Assembly: GCA_025667525.1 (NCBI GenBank)
Contig: CM046880.1
Location: forward strand, 593,997,895 to 594,061,894
Direction of reading: 5' to 3'
DNA length: 64,000 nt
From: Glebionis coronaria
Lineage: Eukaryota; Streptophyta; Magnoliopsida; Asterales; Asteraceae
The notes beneath the pieces are model-generated. The model saw nothing but the letters and a program-made list of their open reading frames with translations. It ran no database searches and was not told the origin of the DNA. Shown here in pieces: positions 22,074 to 33,435 of this stretch (the first letter of the stretch is position 1; every line of letters begins with the position of its first letter). A program made the translations under genes and the position numbers.

Positions 22074-24648
22074 ATCTCCCCCAATGAGAGGTCATAAACC
22101 TTAGTCATTTAGGATATTTGTAGAGATTACTAATCTCGCCATAAATGAGTCTTGAACGTGTAATCGTAGTCTTGTTCCTTCATGCTGTGATCTTTGAGCC
22201 TTTGTCGTTGTCTTTCGACTTTGTCTTTAAGCTTGAGATCTTCAAATCATCCTTGACTTGTCTTTGCCATCTTGCGATCTTGTGTCTTCATCCACATGCT
22301 CACACTATTAATTGTTGAATATGTCTTTAGGCATGAGTATGTGGTTTTGAATCTTTGACTTTGCTGTGTACACCGTGACGCCACCTTCTCGAGACAAAAC
22401 ATAGACACGGACTGAATGGCTTTGACATTCGTCCTAAATCGGCAGCGTTTTACCTCCGGTCGGTGAAGACCGTTATACGATATTAAATATCGTACCTGTG
22501 ATCAGGTAGATTCAATTAAGAATCTCCTTGACAGGGTTTCGCGGCTGTACTAGCCGTTCTCTTTACTCGACCATCTCAAAGCAAGACTGCGAACATAAAG
22601 AGTGAATCAATTGGATAAATATCCGCTTGATTAAAGTCGTCAATTCAAATTCATGGAACAAGTTTGATTCATTAAGAATCTTACCATTGTTGCTTTCCAG
22701 TTGACACAAGTTTGATTCATAAGAATCTCACAAGTCACCTACCGTAGCGCTGTTTGATGTTGACGCTAGAAGGATTTCCATTCGTCACTGTGAATATTAA
22801 TGAATATCACTCTGAATGTTCTGGCAAGACCATAAAGATATTGCGTAGAAACCTGAAACGAGTTTGAATCAATTCAGAATCAAACCACTTTTGCTTTTTA
22901 GTTTTACATATGTTCAATTCATAAAGAATCTTGCATATGACCTACCGCAGTGCTGTTTGATGTTAACACTGGAAGGATTTCCACTCATCATTGTGAATAC
23001 TAAGTAGTATCACTCTGAGTGTTCTAGCAATATCACAAGGATATAGCGTAGGACTCTCTTGATCTTCATCTGTGTGTCCTAACGAGATTTGATTGATCTC
23101 TTGGCTCTAGACTCGATTTGTGCACTTTTAGTGGTCGGAGGCTGGAGCAGATGCCACCTATTCAATATCAACTATCTCGAAGTGAGAAAGTTAATAGTAG
23201 TCATGTTGTTCTCCGTGACAATAAAACAAACTTCTTTTGAGAGAAGCCTGAGTAGCTAGGAAAGGGTTGTGCTTCACATCACTGGGTCCATGATGAGTTT
23301 GTCTTCATGATGAGTTGACCCGGTTTCTGCCTAAGTTGTATGGAGGGCTTCTTTCTTTAGACCCTTTATCCTTACATTTCTTTTTCATTCTTCAACCCCT
23401 TCAATGCTTACCAAGACATCATTACTAGCACCTTGTTGTGATTGTTCCAGTGCTAGCATCAGTACTTAGTCGGCATTCTGCTACATTCACATTCTACTCC
23501 ATCTTTCCTAAGGACTTCTAATAATCTATTGGATTGTCCCTGGGAAGATCCCTCCGGTTCTGGTTGGATCATAGGACTTAAACCTAACCACCCTTTTTAC
23601 ACCAATAACGTCGTAAATTAAAGATGTTGTGGGTATTTGATCGTAACCATGAAAACCACTTTAAATTCTAACAAGGTGTTTGAAAAACATTTAACACCTT
23701 GCTAGTTTTTGTCGTTTTAGAAATGCTCTCCCTTCACATGTGCATCGATAATCGAAAGTGTTTCGCACATGTAGGTAAGAGTTAAAGTGCATGAGTCTTA
23801 TATTAGATCACATTTTAATCACATTTTCTCCCCTATCTCTAATATATAAAATATTTTGATATTAGAGATACCAAATTTGATTAAAATATATTTTGAAAAA
23901 TAGTCTTGAAATCTCCAGGAGAAAGATGTGTTAAGATTTTGCATGAAGTTAAAATGCTCCCCCTCAAAAATTGATCCAATTGAATTGTCATTGTGAGGAT
24001 ATGATCCACATTTCGCTTTTTGAGGATGGGAGTTGTTGAACACACAATTTTTGAAAGATTTTGAATATCATTGAAAAATTCTTGAAAAAATTGTGTTCAA
24101 CGCTTTTTGAAAAATCAATTCTTTTTGTCGAAAGGTTTTTCTAAAGCACAAACTTGAGTTCATAGACTTTGAATGTCTTGACGAATCCACTCAAGTGTAA
24201 GAAGATTTCTCTTCTTTTACTGAGGGTAAGGGTACTAAATCGTACACTCCCCCGTGAATATCGATCCGGGTTGCAATCTGAAAGTGATTACAAGCCATTG
24301 TGTTGAGCTCAAAACGTTGAATGTTTTGTGACAAGCTCAACCCGTGATAGATTGCTCTACCCGTTGTTTGGAAATATTTGTCCAAAATAGACAATTTCCT
24401 TTATTAAAAGAAGAAATGACATGTTTTGAAAAATATTTACAACTTTCATTCGAGCTTTATGTACACACCCGTGTCGTTATTGAGCGACATTTCTAGGCAC
24501 GTCCATATTATCGATACTGAAAGACATGTCGAGAAGAATATTTTTGGATTTTGAAAGATTTTTAATTTTGTGTTTTGCTTTTATGTGTTTTATATTTTTG
24601 TATTTTGCTTTTTCAAAGATATTTACAGGTTGATGTTTGATAGATAAA
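22074..24648 (-). other. 3' non-coding region of copia element
   Basis: About 2.6 kb between pol and the 3' LTR with no convincing ORF. It contains the PPT beside the LTR and further C-runs on the plus strand (GCTCCCCCTC about 23956, CACTCCCCCGTG about 24246) that would be extra polypurine tracts on the sense strand. A 200-bp tandem duplication is listed separately. An env-like gene, found at this place in some copia lineages, is not recognisable. Confidence 0.6.
22661..23051. repeat. About 200-bp diverged tandem duplication
   Basis: Two units, 22661-22848 and 22861-23051, share AGTTTGA.TCA..., GACCTACCG.AG.GCTGTTTGATGTT and GTGAATA.TAA...TATCACTCTGA in order. Divergence is clear by eye, so the duplication is old relative to the LTRs. 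Confidence 0.7.
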
Positions 24649-25461
24649 TCAAGCAGGCACCTTTGCCAGAATCTCCAGATCTGCTGGAGTCAAACATATC
24701 ATACCAATTTGCCTAACGAGGTACTCAAACCTATCTTTCGACAGAGCTTTCGTAAACAAGTCGGCTAATTGGTAATCCGTTCCAACAAAGTATAATTCAG
24801 CGATACCTCTTTCAACTTGTTCCTTTATGAAGTGGTATCTGACATCGATGTGCTTCGTGCGGGAATGTTGTACTGGATTGCAGGAGATGGTTATGGCCGA
24901 CTTAGAGTCACAGTACATAGGTACTTTATCAAAGTGGAAACCATAATCCGTGAGTTGTGTTCTCATCCAAAGAACTTGAGCACAACACGCAGATAGAGAC
25001 ACATACTCCGCTTCGGCTGATGAAAGTGACGTGCAATCCTGCTTCTTGGAAGACCATCCCACAAGCTTATCTTGACCTAGAAATTGTGCACCATCAGAAG
25101 TACTTTTTCGTGTATCAAGACACCCTGCATGATCAGAATCTGAATAGGCCGTTAGAAAGAAACCGGTTTCCCTCGGATACCAGAGTCCCAAATGAATGGT
25201 ATTCTTGAGGTACCGAAAGATCCGTTTAACCTCCTTGAGGTGCTTTTCAGTGGGTCGGGCTTGATATCGTGCACAATAACATGTAGCATGATGAATATCA
25301 GGTCTGCTTGCTGTCAAGTACATGAGGGAACCAATCATGGAACGATATCTCGTTTGATCGATGGCATTTCCCTCCAAGTCAGCATCTAGCGATGTGGTTG
25401 ATAATGGTGTCCCAACGGGGTCACATGAAGTCATACCATGCTTTTGATTATCTCTTGACAA
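24649..25461 (-). pseudogene. Copia RNase H segment (frameshifted from RT)
   Basis: 270 codons. The start resembles the end of copia RT (YRSMIGSLMYLTASRPDI), followed by RNase H with the usual acidic and His residues in contexts AYSDSDHAGC, SSAEAEYVSLSAC, YCDSKSAITI and RTKHIDVRYHF, and ends soon after ADLFTKAL. The reading frame differs from the upstream RT segment (25431-26369), so a frameshift near 25440 breaks the polyprotein. The domain itself looks complete. Confidence 0.85.
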
Positions 25462-26369
25462 TACTTAGCTTGGTTTATAAAGATACCACTTGGGGATTGG
25501 TGAACTTGAATTCCTAGAAAGAATTTTAGTTCGCCCATCATAGACATTTCAAATCTGCTGTGCATTACTTTTTCAAACCATTTTGAGAGTTTTGGGTTTG
25601 TAGACCCGAAAATAATGTCATCAACATAAATTTGCACAAGCAAAATGTCATCCCCATATTTATAAGTGAACAAAGTTAGATCAATGGAACCTTTTGAGAA
25701 ACCTTTGGATACCAGAAATTTCGAGAGCTCGTCGTACCACGCCCTTGGAGCTTGCTTGAGTCCATATAGTGCCTTGTGGAGACGATACACCTTGTCAGGA
25801 TAATGAGGATTGACAAATCCTTCCGGCTGCGTGACATAGACTTCTTCCTTCAAGGGACCATTAAGAAACGTCGTCTTTACGTCCATTTGATAGACAGTGA
25901 ATCCCTTATGTGCAGCATAAGCAAGGAAAATCTTGACCGCTTCCATGCGAGCAACTGGTGCAAATGATTCATCAAAATCAATTCCCTCTTTCTGGCCATA
26001 CCCCTTAGCCACTAGCCTAGCTTTGTTCTTGATGATCGTATTCTCTTCATCCATCTTGTTTTTCCAGATCCAACGAAGATTTAATGGAGTCACATCGTAT
26101 GGTCTGTCAACAAGTTCCCAGACTTTAAGTCTTTCAAATTGTTGAAGTTCATCCGTCATCGATTCAATCCAAGCATGATCAGGCATGGCTTCTTTGATGT
26201 TTTTCGGTTCAGCTGTACTCACGGCGAGTGCGAACATACAAACATCGCCATCGGTTGCTAGTTGTCGTCTTGTACGAACAGGCTGTGAAGGGTTTCCAAT
26301 TACGTGAACCAAAGGATGATCTCGGGTCCAATGATGTGTTGAAGGATGTCGTTGATAGAACGTATGCAT
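25431..26369 (-). pseudogene. Copia reverse transcriptase segment
   Basis: 312 codons with the copia RT series: [59 protein letters not shown], and the catalytic YVDD in IYVDDIIFG. The usual MDVKSAFLNG box has T-T. In frame with the integrase segment 26649-28190 but separated from it by stops around 26370-26650. RT copies the genomic RNA into cDNA in the cytoplasmic particle. Confidence 0.88.
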
Positions 26370-26648
26370 ATTTGACGAATCAACATGACGAGTAGAAGAC
26401 TCTCCAGTTTCGTGTACCGGTGTACCGAATGGGTTGTGAAAATCGTCATCGTCAGATAATGCACCGTCTGCTTGATTTGTGTTCTCTGGAGCAATGACAG
26501 TAGTTGTGGATGTTGTAGGATCGATTGTTAATGTGATATTCTGAGGAGGTAAATCTGCAACAACCCGTGTTGAAGTAGATGAAGTTGTATCCTTTTGTTG
26601 ATGATGATCGGTATCATCATTCGTATCATGAGTGACAGCGGAAGACTT

Positions 26649-28190
26649 CTATGCAACTTGTTTCTCCCCCGTAAAATATTCATCATACATTGGTCCATAT
26701 AACATTTCCAACTCTTCAAGTGTCGTGTCCACTGTCATATCTACTCTAGGAACATGTTCAGGAACCAGCTTTGAACTTGACGGTTCATTGTTGTGGTCTT
26801 GAGTTCCGAGTTCCGTGCGGTTGTGAACGGAAGTCGTGTGTTGTTGTGAATCGGGACTTAAACTGCTTTGTTCAAGTGCCATTTCTTGCAATTCATCAAA
26901 TCTGATATGAATAGTCTCGACTATCAATTTTGTTCTCTTGTTGTACACTCTGTATCCCTTAGACTGAGTTGCATATCCCACTAAAATGCATGCATCACCT
27001 TTCTCTTTCATCTTGTCCAGATTTTCACCATCTCGAATAATGTAACACGTACATCCAAAAACATGAAGGTGTTTGAGTGAAGGTTTGCGATCATTAATTA
27101 TGTGATATGGTGTCTTTTCGTGTCTTGGGATAACTAAGGAGCGGTTTTGTGTGTAGCATGCGGTTGACACGGCTTCGGCCCAAAAGTATAGTGGAAGTTT
27201 TGAAGCGGATAATAATGTTCGAGCAACCTCAACTAAAGTACGGTTTCGTCTTTCAACAACGCCGTCTTGTTCGGGTGTTCGAGCAATAGATGTTTCATGT
27301 TCAATTCCTTCAGCTTCAAAATAGTCTCTCAGCTTTGAATTCAAAACTTCAGTACCTCTGTCAGTACGAACCACTTTAACTTGAGCTTGAAGACCACGTT
27401 GTATCACTTTAAGGAAGCTGATGAGAACATCGGGTGTTTCATCCTTGGATCTCAAGAAGTGAGTCCATGTGTACCTTGAGTAGTCATCGACAATTACCAT
27501 AACGTATTTCTTCCCATTGATACTTTGAACACGCATGGGACCACACAAATCTATATGAAGAAGATCTAACCGTCCTTTAGAGCTAGGTGTAGTGTTTGTC
27601 TTGAAACTACTCCGTTTAGCTTTACAAAGCTCACAAGAAGAACAAAGATGATCTTTGATGAATTTCAAGTTAGGAAGGCCTCGCACAATATCTTTCTTGG
27701 AAAGCAAGTTGATGGTATCAAAGTTAAGATGAGATAAACGTTGATGCCATAACCAAGCTTGAGTCGTTGAAGCTTTAGCCATGAAACATATTGGAGTTGA
27801 AGATGTGGAGTCTTGTAGTGAAATAGTGTAGAGATCAGTACCCCGTGTTCCGGTAAGTAAGTCATTCCCATCATAATCACGAACAAAACATGTCTTCTTT
27901 CTAAAAGCAACCTCCAAATCCGCATCACAAAATTGACCAACCGAGAAAAGATTATGATTGAGCCCTTTGACGTAGTAAACCCTTTTGATAGTGATATTCC
28001 CCTGAACCAAGTCTCCATATCCTAGGATCGGTGCAAATTGATCATTTCCGAATCGGACCGTACCCAGGAACTTCTCCACGAAGTTAATTAGAATCTTGAG
28101 ATTCCCCGTCATGTGCTTTGTGCATCCGGAGTCCATTATGAAGAGAATTACTTCGATCACCTGTAGAAGAATTAGAAAACGATGGAGCAT
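26649..28190 (-). pseudogene. Copia protease end + integrase segment
   Basis: 513 codons. Near the start is MDSGCTKHM, the aspartic-protease active site (D-S-G) of copia. GAG-pre-integrase follows (WHQRLSHLNFDTI). The integrase zinc site has H-x3-H then CSSCELC. The catalytic acids lie in LLHIDLCGP, VRTDRGTEV and GVVERRNRT, the D-D-E set. The C-terminal part (FGCTCYI...GYATQSKGYRVYN) is typical. The segment begins in a different frame from the upstream Gag-side ORF (28084-28812), which it overlaps, so a frameshift separates them, and it stops before RT. Confidence 0.88.
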
Positions 28191-29844
28191 TTGCTAAATT
28201 GGATTCCATGTTAGTTGTGATTTCCAATTCATTAGTTTCCCTAGTTTTATCACTTAGAGGCACACTAACGCTCGTAGTCACATTTTCTGTCCTACCCTTA
28301 GGCATCCATTTATATCCTGGAGGACATTGATTAGCAAACCACCATTTCCAAGGCTTGCTTGCAGATTCATATAATTCCCTAATTTTGCTTCTAGGGTTCT
28401 TAGTGGTGGAGTCTGATGCAATACTTTTCTTAGGGGGGGTTGCACCAGAATGGTTCACTTTGCGTTTGGGTTTTCTAGCACTAATAGGCATCACAGTTTG
28501 CTTCTTAGGGCTAGTTTCTACGCCTTTGACATTATTCGAAACACACATAGCATGATTAGCATTAGCACACTTTCCACATTTCACACAAACAAACTTAACT
28601 TTCATAGCATTCAAAGTCGAATCATTCAAATCGTCATTACACGCGATTACAGACGTCTTATTCTTAGAAACATTGAAAATCCTAGGGTGGTCTTCTACTT
28701 CCTTTATCTCCCCTTGACTTTTGTTTTGCCAGACCTTTTCATTCATGCGAGTGCTCTTAAGCTGGAGCCGGCTAACACTAGCAGTGGGGACTACTCCTGT
28801 AGTAAAAGACACACGTCTATTAGTGTTTCTAAAAGTCTGAGGTGATTGACTTTATTTGTTTTGTGTGGGTTTAGTGGCCAATCTATACATCCCTGGTTTA
28901 ACCACATTTGTGTTGTTAATGCTTTGTGATCGAATATTTATTTTGAGAGTGTTTTGTGGTAACCTATCCTTCCCATCCGTCTTGGGGGCAAACGCAGGTT
29001 TTGCAAATGCAGAATTAGAGAAAACAGATGGTTTTCCCAAGACAGAGGGTCTAGTCACTTTTTGAGCATTGGGTTGTCTTACAACAGGTTTCTTAACACT
29101 AGGTTCCACAATCTTCCCACCCATCTTAGCAACGAGTTTCTGTAACTCTGCTATCGCTCTGTCCCGATCTTGTAACTGAGCTTTCAACCCTTTAATTTCC
29201 AAATTCTGTTCGTTCATTTCTCAAAACGTTTGGGAAAGTTTTTCTTGCAATTTATTATCATGTGGAAAACTACCAATGTCTTTTTGCAAAGCAAGTTCAA
29301 GAGAATGACAATGTTTTTGAAGGAAATCAGTTTTGTGTTGAAGTAACTCAAAAGCCTTTTTATCAACATTTTCTTTATGTTTTGAAAGCTCAAGTTCAAG
29401 ACGCTCACACTCTTTGATTTTATCAAGATATTTGCATGCAACATCAGAGTATTCATCGATATCAGCACAAGATTGAAGAGTAACACACAAAATATCTTTG
29501 GAGAGACATTCTTCTAAGAGTAGATCATATTCGTTTGAAAATTCTAATTTGTCATTTTGAAGGTCATCAATTGCTTTTTCAAGAGACTCAACATATTTCA
29601 AGTCATCAAACATTTCAGACTGAATTAAATTTTCAAACTCAAGAACATGTTCTTTTTTTATCTTCGTATTTGGTATTAAAAGTTCTTTCACAAGCACAGT
29701 TATGTCGTGAGGAATCTCGGTTTTCCACTTATCCTTTTGACGTTTCTCCCAATCGCTTTCAACAATTGATTGAACATTATTAACGTGGTGTTTAAGAAAA
29801 CCAAGTATTTTTCTACTTTTGCTTTTAGAAGCATCTAGAGGCAA
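28084..29844 (-). pseudogene. Long Gag extension of copia: coiled coil and Cys-rich spacer
   Basis: Three open pieces in one frame (29844-29221, 29217-28852, 28812-28084), split by stops near 29220 and 28850. The first is heptad-rich (LELELSKHKENVDKKAFELLQ), a coiled coil. The second has MNEQNLEIKGLKAQLQDRD, another coil, then a basic Pro/Lys region. The third has CVKCGKCANANHAMC, a Cys/His cluster, and PPGYKWMPKG. From memory these match the extension between the Gag zinc knuckle and protease in long Asteraceae copia polyproteins. Function unknown. The frame differs from gag (29835-32450), overlapping it by about 10 bases. Confidence 0.65.
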
Positions 29845-32450
29845 TAGTTAATATATTTAAAAACATTAGTTTTCCTCTTAGTGGCAAAAGCTTTTTTCCA
29901 TTGAATTCTTTTTTGTTTGCATTCTAAAAATAATTCCTCACGAGACTTTTGTTTTTGTGGAGTGAAAAGACCATAAAGACTGTTTTCATAAGCATAGTTA
30001 TATGGTTTCACAAAATCTTTATTGACCGGTGATCTACTCTCCTCATCCCAAAGGGACGTCTCTTCACTATCGAGGTTAGCTACAGGGCAATCATGATTGG
30101 TCCATTCGGACTCGTCAAGATATAAATGGGGGTTAGCAGCTTGAGCTTGTTCGAGGTACTTGGGGGTGGCAAAGCTAGGTTGACCCTTGAAAAACGACTG
30201 AGGTGCTATCATTCTTACGGTTTGAATAGAGTCATGTGTATTATAAACAACTTTTTTCAAAAAATCGACTTGTTCTTCGAGATCCTTTACTTTTTCAGTA
30301 TCTTTGCTTTGTCTATTTTTGAAATCTTGTTTTAATGTTTCAACCTCTTGTTTCTTCTCGTCAAGAATTTTAGCAGAATCAGTGGTGTTCATAGAAAGCC
30401 TCTGTTCAAGTTCATTAACTTTTGTTGTGGCAAGATACCTTTTTTGACGTTCATCACTTAATAAAACATTAAATTGACGTTTTTCTTTAGTTAACAAAGC
30501 AAGAGCTTCATTGTATTTATTTTCAAAATCGTCATTTTTAACGTTGATGACACGACTTTTGTACCCCTCAAGCTCGTTGGTCTTTTGAAGAAGCTCAGCC
30601 CTATAACTATCAATAGTCTCACTAGAATTTATAAGAGCGGCTTTGCATTCTTCAAAGTTTTGAGTGAGCGCTGCGTTTGCCTTCTTTAATTGCTTTTGAT
30701 TCTTTCTATTTTTATTGACATCTTTTTGTAAACTAGCAATTAAATTAGCAAGCGCGACACGCTCCTCGTCATCATACTCATTTGCATGTTGATCATCCTC
30801 AAACTCATTATTGCACATGTCTGATGAATCGGGTGTGATATTGCTATCAACCGTTTCCATCATACACGTGTCAGTAATTGTTGTTGGTAGATCACTATGC
30901 TCATGTGTATCACCAAACACATTATATTCAACATCATCTTGTACCTTATCAATTAGCTCGGTATCAAAGATAGGACCATTGTCATCTTCAGTGACGTTAA
31001 GGACCTCATGAATCTTTGCCATGTATGAATAATGTGCCTCGAGTTCTTGGTCGGAAAGTTCATCATCTGTGTCGTCAAGCATTTCTCCTTCCTCAGCTGA
31101 TAACTTGATTCCAGCTTCCATTTTCTTGCACAACAGCATCTTTTCCTTATGATAACCATAATCTTTAACCCTCTTTGGCTGCCTGCATTCCTTAGCCAAA
31201 TGCCCAAAACCTCTGCAGTTAAAACACTGAATCCCACTTTGTTGCACAACTTGAGTACCAACAGTTTCCCTATTTCCAACAACAGTAGCCACCCTCTGAT
31301 TATCATACTTAGGTTTTCGATCATACTTTGGAGGACTCTTAGCACGTCTTCGTGTGTCATACCTTGAAGGACTCTGTGCATGGGTGTTCCTCGAGTTTGA
31401 AGATGTTCGAAGGTTGTTGTTGGTGGGTTTGTAGATTTTCTTATATTGCTTCATAACGAAAGCCATTTGTTGCTTGAATTCCCTATCCTTTTGAGCTATT
31501 TCTTCATCACTGTGTTCTTCGGATGATTGCTCAGGTATGGGTGATGGTGCTCTTGCAACTTCTTTGCCTCGGGATCGTGTTGGAGCATGTGACTTAGAGA
31601 CAATGGATGATCGTGGTGATGATGATTGAGTAGAGTAGGTCTTTGAAGTACGAGAGTGATAATCTGGGTAATGTTGAGTGGTAGACACCAAAGCAAGTGG
31701 ATTGGAAATCTTTGCAACTCGTTCAGCTCGAAGTTCATTTGCCTCATTTTGAAATTGTTTCAAGATGTCAAAGAGCTTGTGATATGAAACTTCGTCTAAC
31801 TTTTGTTGTTGTTTCACCAAGGTGACAAACCGTGTCCACTCAGGTTGAAGTTGCTGTAGAAATTGGACATTGACGTGCATGGTGGAAACTTGCAAGTTGT
31901 TTCGGGTCATATCATTCATAATCTTGTAGAATCGGGAGTAATAAGAATCAATTGATTCCCCATCCTTTGATGTAAACTTGCCAAAGTTCCAAAACATCTT
32001 AGTTTTCACATCTTGTTTGTTAAGTGATTCACCTTGTTGCAATCTTTCAATGGCCGTCCACATTTCTTGAGCAGTAGGACATGCGTCAACCGTAGAGTAA
32101 ATTTCATCTCCAATGCCACTGAGAATTAAGTAGATTGCTTCCTTCTCTGCATCAAACCACGCACGGTTCTCTAGGGTGAGGTCGGTCCTCTTCTCATCAC
32201 GTTCATATGCGGGTTGTGCATCACTTGTGTCTGTGGCTGGTACTGCAGGAACTTGAATCCTTGAGAGTTTATAGGGTCCTTCCAAAATACATTGCCTTAA
32301 AGCATCACCGTTAGGTTTTGTGTCAAGGTAACGTATAAAACGGGATTGCCATTGATCGTATCGACCCGACACAAGCATTGGTGGTCTTTCTTTGTTACCT
32401 GTCACCATTATGTTGTTGTTCGTCACACGATACTCAGCAGTAGAATCCAT
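29835..32450 (-). CDS. Copia Gag with C-terminal coiled coils (871 codons)
   Basis: Uninterrupted 871-codon frame. The first 250 residues are a copia Gag domain (start MDSTAEY; SGRYDQWQSRF; AQEMWTAIERLQQG; SIDSYYSRFYKIMNDM). A Ser/Arg-rich basic linker follows (about 265-410), then one zinc knuckle CFNCRGFGHLAKEC around residue 410-425. Then come an acidic stretch and long heptad-rich segments (about 570-740) predicted to be coiled coil. The protein would form the virus-like particle and bind genomic RNA. It is roughly twice the usual copia Gag length. It ends at 29835 by frameshift, so it may be a truncated form of an originally longer Gag-Pol polyprotein. Confidence 0.8.
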   Translation of the reverse strand: MDSTAEYRVTNNNIMVTGNKERPPMLVSGRYDQWQSRFIRYLDTKPNGDALRQCILEGPYKLSRIQVPAVPATDTSDAQPAYERDEKRTDLTLENRAWFDAEKEAIYLILSGIGDEIYSTVDACPTAQEMWTAIERLQQGESLNKQDVKTKMFWNFGKFTSKDGESIDSYYSRFYKIMNDMTRNNLQVSTMHVNVQFLQQLQPEWTRFVTLVKQQQKLDEVSYHKLFDILKQFQNEANELRAERVAKISNPLALVSTTQHYPDYHSRTSKTYSTQSSSPRSSIVSKSHAPTRSRGKEVARAPSPIPEQSSEEHSDEEIAQKDREFKQQMAFVMKQYKKIYKPTNNNLRTSSNSRNTHAQSPSRYDTRRRAKSPPKYDRKPKYDNQRVATVVGNRETVGTQVVQQSGIQCFNCRGFGHLAKECRQPKRVKDYGYHKEKMLLCKKMEAGIKLSAEEGEMLDDTDDELSDQELEAHYSYMAKIHEVLNVTEDDNGPIFDTELIDKVQDDVEYNVFGDTHEHSDLPTTITDTCMMETVDSNITPDSSDMCNNEFEDDQHANEYDDEERVALANLIASLQKDVNKNRKNQKQLKKANAALTQNFEECKAALINSSETIDSYRAELLQKTNELEGYKSRVINVKNDDFENKYNEALALLTKEKRQFNVLLSDERQKRYLATTKVNELEQRLSMNTTDSAKILDEKKQEVETLKQDFKNRQSKDTEKVKDLEEQVDFLKKVVYNTHDSIQTVRMIAPQSFFKGQPSFATPKYLEQAQAANPHLYLDESEWTNHDCPVANLDSEETSLWDEESRSPVNKDFVKPYNYAYENSLYGLFTPQKQKSREELFLECKQKRIQWKKAFATKRKTNVFKYINYCL

Positions 32451-32782
32451 CTCAATATTCTCTGAAATGATGAATCGAATGTGGATCTTAAGTAGTTGTG
32501 TTGTGATTGTTTGGTTGTTGAAATTCCGAAAATTGCGATTTTTTTTTTCTCAGCCCGACAATAAATTCCTCAGTCCGACAAAACGGTAGCCCTAAAAAAT
32601 TTGTAATCACCAAATTTTGAAATTGAGCTAGAAATGTCCTGAAACTAGTATGGAAAAAATTTGATTTTACTTGACCTAATTTTTTTTTTTAATTTTTTTT
32701 TAATCTTCGTGCAAACTACGTTCCGAAACTAGTCTAGATGGTGGCTAAGTCTAAAAAATACTCAAGCAAAAATTTAGCTAAA
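32451..32782 (-). other. Copia leader between CGGAAT array and gag start
   Basis: About 330 bases of untranslated leader, containing homopolymer runs (T-runs on the plus strand near 32540 and 32680-32700). No gene. Confidence 0.55.
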
Positions 32783-33172
32783 CATGTCATCGGAATGTCC
32801 ATCGGAATGTGCCATCGGAATGCCCATCGGAATGTTTCTTAGATCGGAATGTCCTTTAGATCGCAATGTGCACCTGTCGGAATCCTTAGATCGGAATGTG
32901 TACTTGTCGAAATCCTTCAGATCGGAATGTTCAGATCGCAATGTGTACCTATCGAAATCCCAGATCGGAATACTCAGATCGCAATGTGGCTGTCGCAATG
33001 TGGGCAGAGTAACGTTTCAAGATTGCCTTAAATCCGTCGCAATCCACGATCGCAATAACGATCGCAATAAGCGTCGGAATAAGGGGGCTATCGCAATACT
33101 GATCGCAAAGTAAAACCCTAGGGTTATTGCGATCGAAACCGTACTTACCTTTTCCGAAATTGTAGCTGTCGC
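32783..33172. repeat. CGGAAT/CGCAAT motif array in copia leader
   Basis: About 20 copies of CATCGGAATG, GATCGGAATG, GTCGGAAT and GATCGCAAT, spaced 10-25 bases, in the transcribed leader between the PBS and gag. The last third (33001-33133) is alignable with the LTR of Athila copy 2 (47867-48004), including ATCGCAAAGTA and GGGTTATTGCGAT in the same order. Confidence 0.88.
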
Positions 33173-33415
33173 AATAAGGGACCTTTTTTCCAACTTTTTA
33201 GGCAACGATTTTAGCAACTTTTAGGCAACAAATTTAGCAACTTTTAGGCAACTAGATCGTGTTTTTAACCAAACCAAAACAACCAAATCTCTACAACAAG
33301 TATATAGAAGATTTGTAGCAAGATATAGAACACTAAAAGCACAAAAAAAATTGAATTCGGGAAAGGAAGAAGGATCAAATCCAATGAAAACTCAAAAACC
33401 AATCACAAAACTACC

Positions 33416-33433
33416 CCATGGCGATTGATACCA
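33416..33433 (-). other. Primer-binding site of copia (initiator Met type)
   Basis: Minus strand reads TGGTATCAATCGCCATGG, two bases from the 5' LTR. The first eight bases match the initiator-Met PBS; the centre differs from the standard form. Confidence 0.8.
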
Positions 33434-33435
33434 AT

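Noticed and set aside
28355..28845. Plus-strand frames opposite the copia Gag extension
   Set aside because: Shadows of the minus-strand retrotransposon coding sequence.
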